From Idiomarina sp. A28L (GTDB lineage: Bacteria; Pseudomonadota; Gammaproteobacteria; Enterobacterales; Alteromonadaceae), in assembly GCF_000218785.1 (NCBI RefSeq), contig NZ_AFPO01000020.1:62001-126000 (forward strand): 64,000 nt of DNA, written 5' to 3'. Below the pieces are notes generated by a model. It was not told the DNA's origin, searched no databases, and saw nothing but the letters and a program-made list of their open reading frames with translations. Position 1 is the first letter of the stretch. Each line of letters begins with the position of its first letter. The position numbers and the translations under genes were made by a program. Below, piece after piece: positions 47,740-55,639 of this stretch.

Positions 47740-48102
47740 TGATTTAAAGTGCAATGAACATCAAATATTATAAACTATCGCTCGTTGCACCCCACCATCA
47801 AACCAATTTAAACGGGTTTGCTGGCCCCAGCCTGCGTTGCTCATTTTAGGGTAAGAAGCGCCATTCATCGTAATTTCTGTTATCACTCCAAAGCATAATC
47901 CTTAAAAAAATATACATTTTTTATGTTTATATAACATCTATCATAGTGGCAAAGTATACAACTTAACCTATTTTAATATGAGGCTAGCTCTTTACTTAGC
48001 CTCACACTTATAGGTGAAGGTTACCGAATTGTAACGTGGTCATTCGGAAGCTATTACCGATTTAAAACTCAAATATGACCATTACATACTGAAGGTAACA
48101 CC
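47740..48102. other. Intergenic region, 363 bp, AT-rich with hairpin
   Basis: It holds an AT-rich stretch at about 47899-47942 and a stem TGAGGCTA / TAGCCTCA at about 47980-48005 that may end the EAL transcript. On the minus strand a 35-codon frame without a ribosome-binding site ends at 47761. The promoter of the next gene must also lie here. No RNA gene was recognised. Confidence 0.45.
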
Positions 48103-49122
48103 ATGATGAAGATCAATTCATTCCTCTTACCCGTTGTCTCCGCTGGCATGTTAGTTTTTGCTGCTCAGGCTGATACGGTTTACACAAGCGATTCATCAGT
48201 AACAGCGTATGACCCGATTTTTCCGTCTACCGCTTACTCTGATTGGGTAAATCAAGCCTGTACTATCAATCCTGACGTTGGGCTCGATGCAGATTGGGAA
48301 AACCCTCATCCTAGTTATCAGTTCGGCACTAACGTTCACCCATGGCAATCAGGCTCGTTTTTAAATGCTCAGTGGATAAATGCTTGGAGTGATATTAACG
48401 CTCGCGGCCCTCTAGGTCAGAGCTGGACGAAATATTCTACCGAGATTTCAGGGCAAGGCGAGTTTGTGCTCGACCTTCTCGCTGATAACTGCTCATGGAT
48501 TTACATTGATGGTACGTTAGTTGGCTTTCAGGCAGTAACCAGCCTAGCGCAGAAATATCCGGTGACGTTAAACGGTGATCATACTTTAGATTTTTTAATT
48601 TTTGACGGTGGTGGATTAGCTGGCGGAATGTTCCGTCTCGAAACGAATACCGGAACTGTATTCGTGGATTCAGATAATGATGGGTTAACAGATGCTGAAG
48701 AAGCTCTGTATGGAACGGATCCACTTAACCCGGATAGCGATGGTGATGGTTTCACTGACGGCGAAGAAGTTGCTGCGGGCACAGATCCTAACGATCCAAA
48801 TGATTTCCCAGTGTTCGATACAGATGGTGACGGAGTTTGGGATATTGATGATGCATGCCCTAATACCTCTGAGGGAGTCCTTGTAGACCAATTCGGGTGT
48901 TCAGGAGTGCAAAACATTGCCCTCGCTTGTTCATGTGAAGGAAGCGATGACAACTCTCCGTGGAAAAATCATGGTCAATATGTTAGCTGTGTAGCTAAAG
49001 CAAAAAATAACGAGGTAAATAACGGATTGATAACCGAAGCTGAAGGCTCTGAACTTGTGAGCGCCGCGGCACAAAGTTCGTGTGGCAAGCGCGACAATGG
49101 AAATAAAGGTAAAAATAAATAA
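48103..49122 (+). CDS. Secreted protein with thrombospondin type 3 calcium-binding repeats
   Basis: This 339-residue protein has a signal peptide ending FAAQA. The N-terminal part is a beta-rich carbohydrate-binding-like region (about 25-185) with conserved Trp. Then come calcium-binding type 3 repeats: DSDNDGLTDAEE, DSDGDGFTDGEE and DTDGDGVWDIDDACP, with Asp/Asn spacing that binds Ca2+. A Cys-rich, Lys- and Asn-rich tail ends in NKGKNK. It is probably exported and surface- or matrix-associated; no enzyme motif is visible. AAGGTAACACC precedes two ATGs. Confidence 0.82.
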   Translation: MMKINSFLLPVVSAGMLVFAAQADTVYTSDSSVTAYDPIFPSTAYSDWVNQACTINPDVGLDADWENPHPSYQFGTNVHPWQSGSFLNAQWINAWSDINARGPLGQSWTKYSTEISGQGEFVLDLLADNCSWIYIDGTLVGFQAVTSLAQKYPVTLNGDHTLDFLIFDGGGLAGGMFRLETNTGTVFVDSDNDGLTDAEEALYGTDPLNPDSDGDGFTDGEEVAAGTDPNDPNDFPVFDTDGDGVWDIDDACPNTSEGVLVDQFGCSGVQNIALACSCEGSDDNSPWKNHGQYVSCVAKAKNNEVNNGLITEAEGSELVSAAAQSSCGKRDNGNKGKNK

Positions 49123-49148
49123 ACTATTTTTACTAGGATATCCTTTTG

Positions 49149-49174
49149 AAAGCCGAGCTCCAGCTCGGCTTTTC
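49149..49174 (+). terminator. Terminator between TSP3 gene and ppx
   Basis: AAGCCGAGCT / AGCTCGGCTT is a 10-bp stem with a two-base loop and four T on the plus strand. A-rich sequence on the left could let it serve ppx too. Confidence 0.85.
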
Positions 49175-49200
49175 ATTGGAATTCTATTAAGGCGCTAACG

Positions 49201-50754
49201 CTAGTTAGGCACTTTTTCAACAACATAGAGTGAAAAACCAAGTTTTCCGAATTGGCGTTTCTCAAACTCTAAATCTTCCATTAATACTTTATCCGCTAGA
49301 GCAACATCAGTTAGCGATATTCGCAGCGCAGAGCCGTTTACCGAGATATTCGTAATCGGTGATAAATGCTGACGATCGTTATTGAATACAATAGCTAAGC
49401 GCAGAAGCACTAATAACGCTAGAACTTTTGATGTTTCAAATAGGGTAAAAGGAGGAAATGCTCTCGGATCAATTTTTTTCCGAAAATAACGCGCCAATAG
49501 AGCAGTAGCTTGCTGTTCTTCACGGTTAAAACCGGGCATATCCGTATGCTGCAATATATAACCGGCATGTTTGTGGCGGCTGCTAAAGTTAATATGAAAT
49601 CCGATTTCGTGCAGTAGCGCCGCCCAACTCAGTAAACGGCGAAATACTTTTCCCTTTAATTGCCATTCCTGTTTTACTGCCGATAGAAGCTCGAGCGCTG
49701 TTGCTTGCACCCGTGCCGCTTGATCCGTATCCACACTATAGCGCAACGCCAAGCTATCGATGGTGCGCTGCTGTACGTCTTTGTCTTCCAATACCTGTTC
49801 CGCCAGCTGATAAAGTACCCCCTCACGCAAGGCGGCATCATGAGCATGAACCTCGCTCACGCCTAACTCTTCCATCACCGCGATAAGAATTGCGATACCG
49901 CCGGGGATAATAGCCGCCCTTTCCGTTTCTAAACCGATAAACTCCGGCGAATTAATATCAATAACCGAAATACTTTTCGCCTCAATCAGCGAATCAACCA
50001 AAGAATATAATTGCTCAAGTTCAATTGTATCCGCAGCATTATTAAAACGGCTAGCGCACCAACCACTCAAAGCTTTAATGGTGCCGGAAGTGCCATACAC
50101 CTTGCCTGACGCAAAGGGCCGAAAATCGGCTTGCATGGCTTCAAGCTCACGCCGAGCAGCAATGATAGATTTATCAAAACGCTTACGAGTTAGTTTACCT
50201 CCGGCAAAGAAATGTTCCGTGTAAGAGATACAACCCATACTTACAGAAGCAACAATCTTCGGATAAACTTTATCGCCAGCTGCGAGCTCGGTGCTACCAC
50301 CACCGATATCAATAATAAACCGAGAGCTATCCATCGCGGTTGTTTGCGCTACGCCGTGATAAATTAATCGTGCCTCCTCGTGCCCGGAAATAATTTCAAT
50401 GGGAAACGGAAAGATAGCTTTCGCACGATTCAATAAGATATCGCTATTTTGTGCTATGCGTAGCGTATGGGTTGCCACCACGCGAACTTGCTCAGGGCTA
50501 AACCCTTGCAATCGTTGCGCGCAACCTTGCAAGGCGAGAACTGCACGTTCAATCGCTTCTTCGGTAAGAATACCGGGAGCTTTCAAACCTGCGGCGAGCT
50601 GCACTTTTTCTTTAAAACGCAGCAATGGAAGCATGGTTCCTTTATCAAACCTCGCGGTTAACAAATGAAACGAATTCGACCCCAAATCTAACGTGGCGAA
50701 TTGCGGAGCGTCCTCCGGCATAGCGGTAAATGCAGGATCTGAAGGTTTAACCAT
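49201..50754 (-). CDS. ppx: Exopolyphosphatase
   Basis: This 517-residue Ppx/GppA phosphatase has the ASKHA ATPase-like fold: ATLDLGSNSFHLL (phosphate loop), SGHEEARLIYHGV, IDIGGGSTELA, and a C-terminal HD-like helical domain (ALLHEIGFHINFSSRHKHAGY). It removes terminal phosphates from inorganic polyphosphate. It begins 11 bp after ppk, so both form a polyphosphate turnover operon. It could partly act as GppA (pppGpp phosphatase), but the pairing with ppk favours Ppx. Confidence 0.93.
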   Translation of the reverse strand: MVKPSDPAFTAMPEDAPQFATLDLGSNSFHLLTARFDKGTMLPLLRFKEKVQLAAGLKAPGILTEEAIERAVLALQGCAQRLQGFSPEQVRVVATHTLRIAQNSDILLNRAKAIFPFPIEIISGHEEARLIYHGVAQTTAMDSSRFIIDIGGGSTELAAGDKVYPKIVASVSMGCISYTEHFFAGGKLTRKRFDKSIIAARRELEAMQADFRPFASGKVYGTSGTIKALSGWCASRFNNAADTIELEQLYSLVDSLIEAKSISVIDINSPEFIGLETERAAIIPGGIAILIAVMEELGVSEVHAHDAALREGVLYQLAEQVLEDKDVQQRTIDSLALRYSVDTDQAARVQATALELLSAVKQEWQLKGKVFRRLLSWAALLHEIGFHINFSSRHKHAGYILQHTDMPGFNREEQQATALLARYFRKKIDPRAFPPFTLFETSKVLALLVLLRLAIVFNNDRQHLSPITNISVNGSALRISLTDVALADKVLMEDLEFEKRQFGKLGFSLYVVEKVPN

Positions 50755-50765
50755 TAAATGTGTAC

Positions 50766-52826
50766 CTATTCCGGAGGTATTACTGCTCGCATTTTTGCGG
50801 CTAAATAATTGTAGATTTCAATTTGGCTACGCACTTTTTTCTTGTTACCTCGGGTTACATATTCGTTGCGCTGCTCAGCATCGATTACCCTTGCTTTGCA
50901 ATTATCTTTCCACTGCAGTTGCACAATATCCATAACTTGTTGCTTGCTATCTGTATCTTCTAGAGGGCACGCTACCTCAACTCGATGGTCGATATTACGC
51001 GTCATTAAATCAGCAGATGAAATGTATACTTTGTTACCGCCATCTTGATGAAACCAATATACGCGAGGATGTTCCAAGAAGCGATCAACGATACTGCGCA
51101 CTTCAATATTCTCACTTAAGCCTACAACACCAGCGCGCAGTGAGCACATTCCCCTAACGATGCAGCGAATTTTAACGCCCATACGGCTGGCTCTGTAAAG
51201 TTGCACAATAATAGCTTCATCTACTAAATTATTTACTTTCAGGAAAATCTCAGCGCGTTTACCCTGCTGAGCATTCTCAATTTCAGTTTCAAGTAAAGCA
51301 ACAAAACGCTCGCGTAAATTTACTGGTGAGATCATCAACTTATTGAATGAGTGACGTAAATAAGGAGTATCCAAATAAGAAAATACGCTTTCTACATCGC
51401 TACAGATACCCGGATTACAGGTCATTAGGGCGAAATCGGTGTAAACTTTTGCAGTTTTCTCATTAAAATTACCAGTGCCTATATAAGCATAACGGCGAAT
51501 ATTGTTGCCTTCTTCGCGGTGAATTAAGAATAGTTTCGAATGCACTTTTAAACCGGAGATTCCGAATACTACGTGCACGCCCGCATCAGTTAACTCCTTA
51601 GCCAACTCAATATTAGCTTCTTCATCAAAACGAGCCTGCAATTCTATGGTTACCTTTACCTGTTTGTTGTTATGCACAGCTTCCATTAACGAGCGCATGA
51701 TTCGAGAGTGTGGAGCTACTCGATATACACAGATTTGAATTTTCCGAACCGCGGGATCGTAAGCGGCTTGCCGCAATAATTCAGTAACGTGAGCAAATTT
51801 ATGGTATGGAAAATATAGCAGCACATCACGATTAGATATCACATCAAAAACATTACTATCGCGAAGAAACCTCGGGTGTTCCAATGTTTGCAAACTTGGG
51901 TATGCTAACGATTTGCGGCCCAAATTTGGGAATTTTTGATAATCTCGAGTGTTTCTATAACTACCCCCGGCTACTCGCGAATCATATTCGTTCATATGCA
52001 GCTTTTTACTCAGAAACCGCAGCATCGCTTTAGGCATTTCTCTATCATAAACTAAGCGAACTGGATCGGCTTGTTCCCGTTGCTTGATACCCTCTTCCAT
52101 TCTCTCAAGCAAGCCTTGGTCAATATCATGAGGCAAACGATAATCAGCATCGCGCGTGAGCTTAAAGGAAAATGCACGTATCTGTTCGCAATCAAACATC
52201 AAATGCATCACCTGCCCCAAACACATAGCGATAATGTTATCGAGTAAAATAACATCTTTGCGCCGTTTGCTTTTGTTGTGCGGTAAACGTACGAATCGCG
52301 AAACTTCTTCGGTAGGAACTTCTATTGCAGCGTATAGAACTTCCTTTTCAAAACTCATCTCAACACCAAAGTAGATGCGATCTTCTTTCAAATGCTTTAA
52401 TAAATTTGATTTCGGCGAGATGATTAGTGGAATAATATAGCGCTTAATTTTATCGTGAAAATAGCTAACAACCCAATCGCGCTGGGTGTCTGAAAGCTGA
52501 TGCTCGCCTAGAATAAAAATATTTTTTCGCGCTAGCGAAATCACAACATCTTTTTGTATTTCATCAAACTTGAGTTGTAAGGCAATTACTTTATCTTGAA
52601 TCTGCTTTAGTAACAGTTGCGCCGATTCTATCTCTTCCGCGTCTTTAGCGAAAAATATTTTTCGGCGTACATCAGCCACTCTAACTTGGAAGAATTCATC
52701 CATGTTGGCCGAAAATATCCCCAGAAAACGCACACGTTCAATTACCGGAACCGTTCGATCAGCTGCTTCCTGTAATACCCGCTCGTTAAACGATAACCAG
52801 CTCAGTTCTTTAGCAAAAAACTTCAA
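50766..52826 (-). CDS. ppk1: Polyphosphate kinase 1
   Basis: The 686-residue enzyme is close to E. coli PPK1 (688). The order is the N-terminal domain (KFFAKELSWLSFNERVLQEA), head domain, and two phospholipase-D-like catalytic domains with GLKVHSKLFLIHRE (active-site His region) and YIGTGNFNEKTAKVYTDF. It makes long-chain polyphosphate from ATP. The TTG at 52826 is the preferred start: AGGGG lies seven bases before it and the product begins MKFFAKELSW as in the family. The longest frame from 52862 would place that site inside the gene. A Pho box lies upstream. Confidence 0.95.
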   Translation of the reverse strand: MKFFAKELSWLSFNERVLQEAADRTVPVIERVRFLGIFSANMDEFFQVRVADVRRKIFFAKDAEEIESAQLLLKQIQDKVIALQLKFDEIQKDVVISLARKNIFILGEHQLSDTQRDWVVSYFHDKIKRYIIPLIISPKSNLLKHLKEDRIYFGVEMSFEKEVLYAAIEVPTEEVSRFVRLPHNKSKRRKDVILLDNIIAMCLGQVMHLMFDCEQIRAFSFKLTRDADYRLPHDIDQGLLERMEEGIKQREQADPVRLVYDREMPKAMLRFLSKKLHMNEYDSRVAGGSYRNTRDYQKFPNLGRKSLAYPSLQTLEHPRFLRDSNVFDVISNRDVLLYFPYHKFAHVTELLRQAAYDPAVRKIQICVYRVAPHSRIMRSLMEAVHNNKQVKVTIELQARFDEEANIELAKELTDAGVHVVFGISGLKVHSKLFLIHREEGNNIRRYAYIGTGNFNEKTAKVYTDFALMTCNPGICSDVESVFSYLDTPYLRHSFNKLMISPVNLRERFVALLETEIENAQQGKRAEIFLKVNNLVDEAIIVQLYRASRMGVKIRCIVRGMCSLRAGVVGLSENIEVRSIVDRFLEHPRVYWFHQDGGNKVYISSADLMTRNIDHRVEVACPLEDTDSKQQVMDIVQLQWKDNCKARVIDAEQRNEYVTRGNKKKVRSQIEIYNYLAAKMRAVIPPE

Positions 52827-52887
52827 AGATGAATCCCCTAGCAGTAACAAAAAAGCACGCAATACAAGCGTATTAGCGCACCGCTAC

Positions 52888-52919
52888 GCTATAGAAGTTT
52901 TATGACGTTTAAATGACAG
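52888..52919 (-). promoter_or_regulatory. Pho box and -10 element of ppk-ppx
   Basis: The minus strand reads CTGTCAT-TTAA-ACGTCAT (52902-52919), two 7-bp direct repeats with a 4-bp spacer, as in PhoB boxes. After AAAACTTC comes TATAGC (52888-52893), a -10 at the distance usual for PhoB-activated promoters that lack a -35. It lies about 62 bp before the ppk TTG. It predicts induction by phosphate starvation. Confidence 0.75.
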
Positions 52920-52949
52920 GGAGCAAAAGCTAATACGAAAATCAGATAC

Positions 52950-52983
52950 AAAAAAATCCCGCAACACAAGAGTGCAGCAGGAT
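52950..52983 (-). terminator. Terminator next to the truncated tRNA copy, probably the original tRNA-Val terminator
   Basis: On the minus strand ATCCTGC pairs with GCGGGAT (one G-U pair) and is followed by seven T. It sits just past the distal 53-bp repeat, where the tRNA-Val 3' flank would have been before the island inserted. Confidence 0.7.
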
Positions 52984-52993
52984 CTTTGAAATT

Positions 52994-53046
52994 ATTGGTG
53001 CGTCCTAGTGGACTCGAACCACCGACCCCCACCATGTCAAGGTGGT
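52994..53046. repeat. Distal attachment-site repeat, truncated tRNA-Val 3' end
   Basis: This is 53 bp identical to 56515-56567. On the minus strand it reads the last 51 bases of tRNA-Val(GAC), from inside the anticodon stem through CCA, plus two flanking bases. The D-arm half is missing, so it is not a functional tRNA. It marks one end of an integrated element. Confidence 0.92.
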
Positions 53047-53162
53047 TAAGAGTGTTTTACATTATTAGACCTCAATGGACAATGATTGCAACTCATTGTT
53101 ATTAATAATATTAATTAAGAATTGCAACTGTGTATTTTAAAGTCGAACAACGTACTTTATCT

Positions 53163-53188
53163 CGGTCACAATCTTATTTGGTCACAAC
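53163..53188 (+). repeat. GGTCACAA repeats near the left island end
   Basis: CGGTCACAAT and TGGTCACAAC are spaced 16 bp apart in the same orientation, about 120 bp inside the left 53-bp repeat. Related TGGTCACG repeats occur near the other end. They could be arm-type integrase sites. Confidence 0.45.
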
Positions 53189-53376
53189 TTTCTGACATGA
53201 ATTCATGCATTTAGTCTAACGCTGATAAGCATCAACTCATTCTTATCTCAGCAGTTATCATTCAATTTTCACCGCATAAGCAAGTATATAACAACTGAGC
53301 TATACAGCCTCAAGAAGTCAAATCTGCGAAGCTCTAAAACGTGACGTGTTCAGATTATCTCTATCTTTATTTCTTT

Positions 53377-53430
53377 ATGGCTTTAACCATCAAAAACCTG
53401 CCAGAGATACCGATGATAGGGCTTTACTGA
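53377..53430 (+). pseudogene. Possible remnant of a ribbon-helix-helix antitoxin
   Basis: The frame encodes MALTIKNLPEIPMIGLY and then stops. MxLTIKNLPE is like the start of FitA/VapB-type antitoxins, which continue with a helix that is missing here. No ribosome-binding site is clear and no toxin gene follows. The match is short and may be chance. Confidence 0.25.
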
Positions 53431-53484
53431 ACAGTGCCCTAAGTATTGAACAGATCTCGGATTATTAAACCGAGTGTTCATTAC

Positions 53485-53560
53485 TGCACCCAACGTGCAT
53501 TATTGCACCCAATGTGCATTATTGCACCCAACGTGCATTACTGCACCCAATGTGCATTAC
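53485..53560. repeat. Four tandem 19-bp units with hyphenated palindromes
   Basis: Four exact-length units (starts 53485, 53504, 53523, 53542) each contain TGCAC-CCAAY-GTGCA followed by TTAY. The Y positions alternate C, T, C, T in the spacer. Half a unit precedes (GTTCATTAC) and TGCAG follows. The units lie 74 bp past the DUF429 stop. They may be operator or iteron-like protein-binding sites. Confidence 0.85.
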
Positions 53561-53633
53561 TGCAGCGCCTTTTCATGCTCGTGTTTAGAAAATATTAAGA
53601 AGTGTTCATTGAGAGTTTGTGATGTAGCCGTCG

Positions 53634-54284
53634 TTAGGTGATTAACTCCCATGGCATCCAATAATTGGGTTCGTAGGCACCCGGAACAATCATCGATTCT
53701 TCCTCCATTGCAAGGTTACGCCATGCCTTATCAGCTCTTGCCGGCAACCAACTTGCAATACAGCCCAATATAGCGTCTCGCTCATGTTCGGAATATGTGC
53801 GGCCGCTTGGTTTTATGTAATTAGAAAAATGTTCAACTGTCACATTAGAAGGTTGAACAACTGAAGAGGCTAGCCCGAGCAAAAACAAGAATGCTTTCGG
53901 GTGACTTTCATTGATACTGGCTTCGGGAAAAGACTCAGCTATTAATGAGGCAATCATGGCTCCCTGAACCAAACACGCGCCACGCAAGGAATTAATCTGT
54001 TGAACTGTCCCACTAGGACTCCGAGCACCCAATAGCTTGATTGCATCTCTCACTTTCTTATCTGCAGCTCGCCCACCGTTAGCGACCCAAAATAGAGGCG
54101 CATCAATACCGACAGCAATAACGTCATCTGAATCTGATATATGTTGCCTTACAGCCTCTAGTGCCCCAACCGCATGATTCGCATTGCCAGTTTTGTGCAC
54201 AACAAGGCATTCATCGCTTTCAGAGGAAATAGACCAGCCAAATTGCTTTTCACCGCCCGGATCAAAACCTAGATAAAGATTCAT
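53634..54284 (-). CDS. DUF429-like protein, predicted RNase H-fold nuclease
   Basis: This 216-residue protein opens with LYLGFDPGGEKQFGWSI, has VGIDAPLFW near residue 80 and QQINSLRGACLVQGAMIASL then ESHPKAFLFLL. The pattern of Asp in the first strand, Asp after the second acidic strand and Glu-x-His-Pro fits DUF429, predicted to have an RNase H-like nuclease fold. Activity is unproven. It lies 33 bp downstream of a small membrane ORF now split by an IS3 element, so the two were probably one operon. It is the only intact non-transposon gene in the island. Confidence 0.65.
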   Translation of the reverse strand: MNLYLGFDPGGEKQFGWSISSESDECLVVHKTGNANHAVGALEAVRQHISDSDDVIAVGIDAPLFWVANGGRAADKKVRDAIKLLGARSPSGTVQQINSLRGACLVQGAMIASLIAESFPEASINESHPKAFLFLLGLASSVVQPSNVTVEHFSNYIKPSGRTYSEHERDAILGCIASWLPARADKAWRNLAMEEESMIVPGAYEPNYWMPWELIT

Positions 54285-54317
54285 TTATGACACCTATCGT
54301 CTCAGTTCTAAGGAATT

Positions 54318-54434
54318 TTAGTGAGTTGAATCGCCGCGTTTTGCAACATTAAAAAGGTGTGAGAATTGAATATTCTTCAACGATTTTTCAAAATAGTATC
54401 TCTGCAATGCCACCATATATTTCGTATAAAATAT
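54318..54434 (-). pseudogene. 3' part of a small membrane-protein gene cut by IS3
   Basis: The second half of a 75-codon frame, reading IFYTKYMVALQRYYFEKSL and ending RGDSTH at 54318. It continues from the part at 55640-55752 if one copy of the AT dinucleotide flanking the IS is removed. It ends 33 bp before the DUF429 start. Confidence 0.5.
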
Positions 54435-54450
54435 TGTAAACATCCCCCGG

Positions 54451-55317
54451 TTAGTGCCACACATTTTTAGAGGTCTGTTCGTTCGTTTTTACCAATCGAT
54501 ACTCTGACGGTGTCAGATTACCAAGTGATTCATGTCGCCGCTCATCGTTATATTGTGGCAACCAGTTATCTGTTATGTCTCGAACTTCTCTCAGGCTTCT
54601 GAATACATAGTAATCAAGTACTTCATTTCGATAAGTTCGGTTAAAGCGTTCAACATATGAGTTCTGGGTCGGCTTTCCAGGTTTAATAAACTCGAGGTGA
54701 ACTTTGTTTTCCTCTGCCCATTCAGCTAATGCGATTGATATAAACTCAGGCCCATTGTCCATGCGAATCTGCTTTGGATAACCACGCCATGCTGCGAGAC
54801 GGTCTAATGTTCTGATAACCCGTGCTGCCGGTAAGTTTAAATCAATCTCTATCGCCAACGCTTCGCGATTAAAGTCATCCACCACATTAAAGGTTCGGAA
54901 GCGTCGGCCGCAATACAATGCATCACTCATGAAATCTACAGACCAGCTTTGGTTTAAAGACTCCGGAACAGCTAACGGTTCAGGGTTGCGACTTGGAAGT
55001 CGCCTTTTCCCTTTTCGTCTCATGTTTAGCTTTAATGCACAGTACACACGGTGCAAGCGTTTATGGTTCCAGCGATGACCTGCTCGGCGGAGCACATGAA
55101 AAAGCTTTTTAAACCCATAACGAGGGTAGCGTTCAACCGCCGACAGTAGTGCTTCGATAACCTCGTCGTCTTTGCTGGTATCAGGTTGATAAGTGTAAAC
55201 GGAGCGGCTTAGATTCAGTGCTTTGCAACTCCGCCTGACACTCAAACCGTACTCTGATACTAGATAATCGACGGTTTCGCGCTTGGCTGCCGGCGTCAGA
55301 GCTTTTTTCAATAACAT
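54451..55317 (-). CDS. IS3-family transposase OrfB
   Basis: This frame of 288 residues carries an rve integrase core with the DDE residues: Asp128 (SVDFMSDAL), Asp187 (RMDNGPEF) and Glu223 (NSYVERFNRTYR), the last two 35 residues apart as in IS3 transposases. YGLSVRRSCKALNLSRS is the HTH_21-like region. It is normally made as an OrfAB fusion by frameshifting. The ATG at 55317 is only an in-frame landmark. The catalytic residues are intact, but the junction with orfA is out of the usual frame. Confidence 0.9.
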   Translation of the reverse strand: MLLKKALTPAAKRETVDYLVSEYGLSVRRSCKALNLSRSVYTYQPDTSKDDEVIEALLSAVERYPRYGFKKLFHVLRRAGHRWNHKRLHRVYCALKLNMRRKGKRRLPSRNPEPLAVPESLNQSWSVDFMSDALYCGRRFRTFNVVDDFNREALAIEIDLNLPAARVIRTLDRLAAWRGYPKQIRMDNGPEFISIALAEWAEENKVHLEFIKPGKPTQNSYVERFNRTYRNEVLDYYVFRSLREVRDITDNWLPQYNDERRHESLGNLTPSEYRLVKTNEQTSKNVWH

Positions 55318-55561
55318 CCTTGAGCGCTGTATTCTCAAGTGCCATATCGGCATACATACGCTTAAGCTTGGAGTTCTCTTCTTCAAGTTCTTTCAGCCGC
55401 TTGATGTCCGAAACTTCCATGCCGCCATATTTCGATTTCCAGTTGTAATAAGTCGCATCAGCAATGCCGTACTCGCGGCAAACATCTTTCACTTGGCGAC
55501 CTGATTCAACTTCTTTCAAAACTTTAAGGATCTGTGTTTCAGTAAAACGTGATTTACGCAT
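55181..55561 (-). CDS. IS3-family transposase OrfA, frame altered at the 3' end
   Basis: The protein starts MRKSRFTETQILKVLKEVESG (helix-turn-helix), continues with YYNWKSKYGGMEVSD and the leucine-zipper-like region LKELEEENSKLKRMYADMALE, then TALKDVIEK. Relatives end about there with KKL and a stop. Here the A run is one base short, so the frame runs on for another 40 or so unrelated residues and stops at 55181. The start at 55561 replaces a longer frame from 55600. Confidence 0.82.
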   Translation of the reverse strand: MRKSRFTETQILKVLKEVESGRQVKDVCREYGIADATYYNWKSKYGGMEVSDIKRLKELEEENSKLKRMYADMALENTALKDVIEKSSDAGSQARNRRLSSIRVRFECQAELQSTESKPLRLHLST

Positions 55562-55639
55562 TATCTTGTCTCCGTGGTTAAGGCTATTATCCACAGACAC
55601 ACTAAAAAATCACTGGTACTATTTTAAGGGATGTTTACA

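Larger units (their letters stand above)
53047..53633. other. Island left non-coding region
   Basis: This 587-bp stretch has no complete gene. It contains GGTCACAA repeats (53164 and 53180), an 18-codon frame at 53377 that looks like the start of an antitoxin, and the 19-bp palindrome array. It is AT-rich and has many stops in all frames that I read. Confidence 0.6.
54435..55639 (-). mobile_element. IS3-family insertion sequence, about 1.2 kb
   Basis: The element is 1205 bp long. Terminal inverted repeats begin TGTAAACATCCC at both ends (perfect 12 bp, and weaker similarity inward to about 38 bp). OrfA and OrfB overlap on the minus strand. The flanks share only AT, not the usual 3-4 bp duplication. 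The A run at the orfA-orfB junction is six long, which puts orfB in the +1 and not the -1 frame. The element is probably impaired. Confidence 0.88.

Noticed and set aside
49701-49886. Plus-strand ORFs within ppx and ppk
   Set aside because: Short antisense frames with no ribosome-binding sites and Pro/His/Arg-rich shadows of conserved genes.
52996-53046. Second functional tRNA-Val
   Set aside because: It lacks the acceptor 5' strand, D arm and part of the anticodon stem; it is a truncated att copy.
53485-53560. CRISPR array
   Set aside because: Units are only 19 bp, adjacent without variable spacers, and no cas genes are present. It is a tandem repeat.
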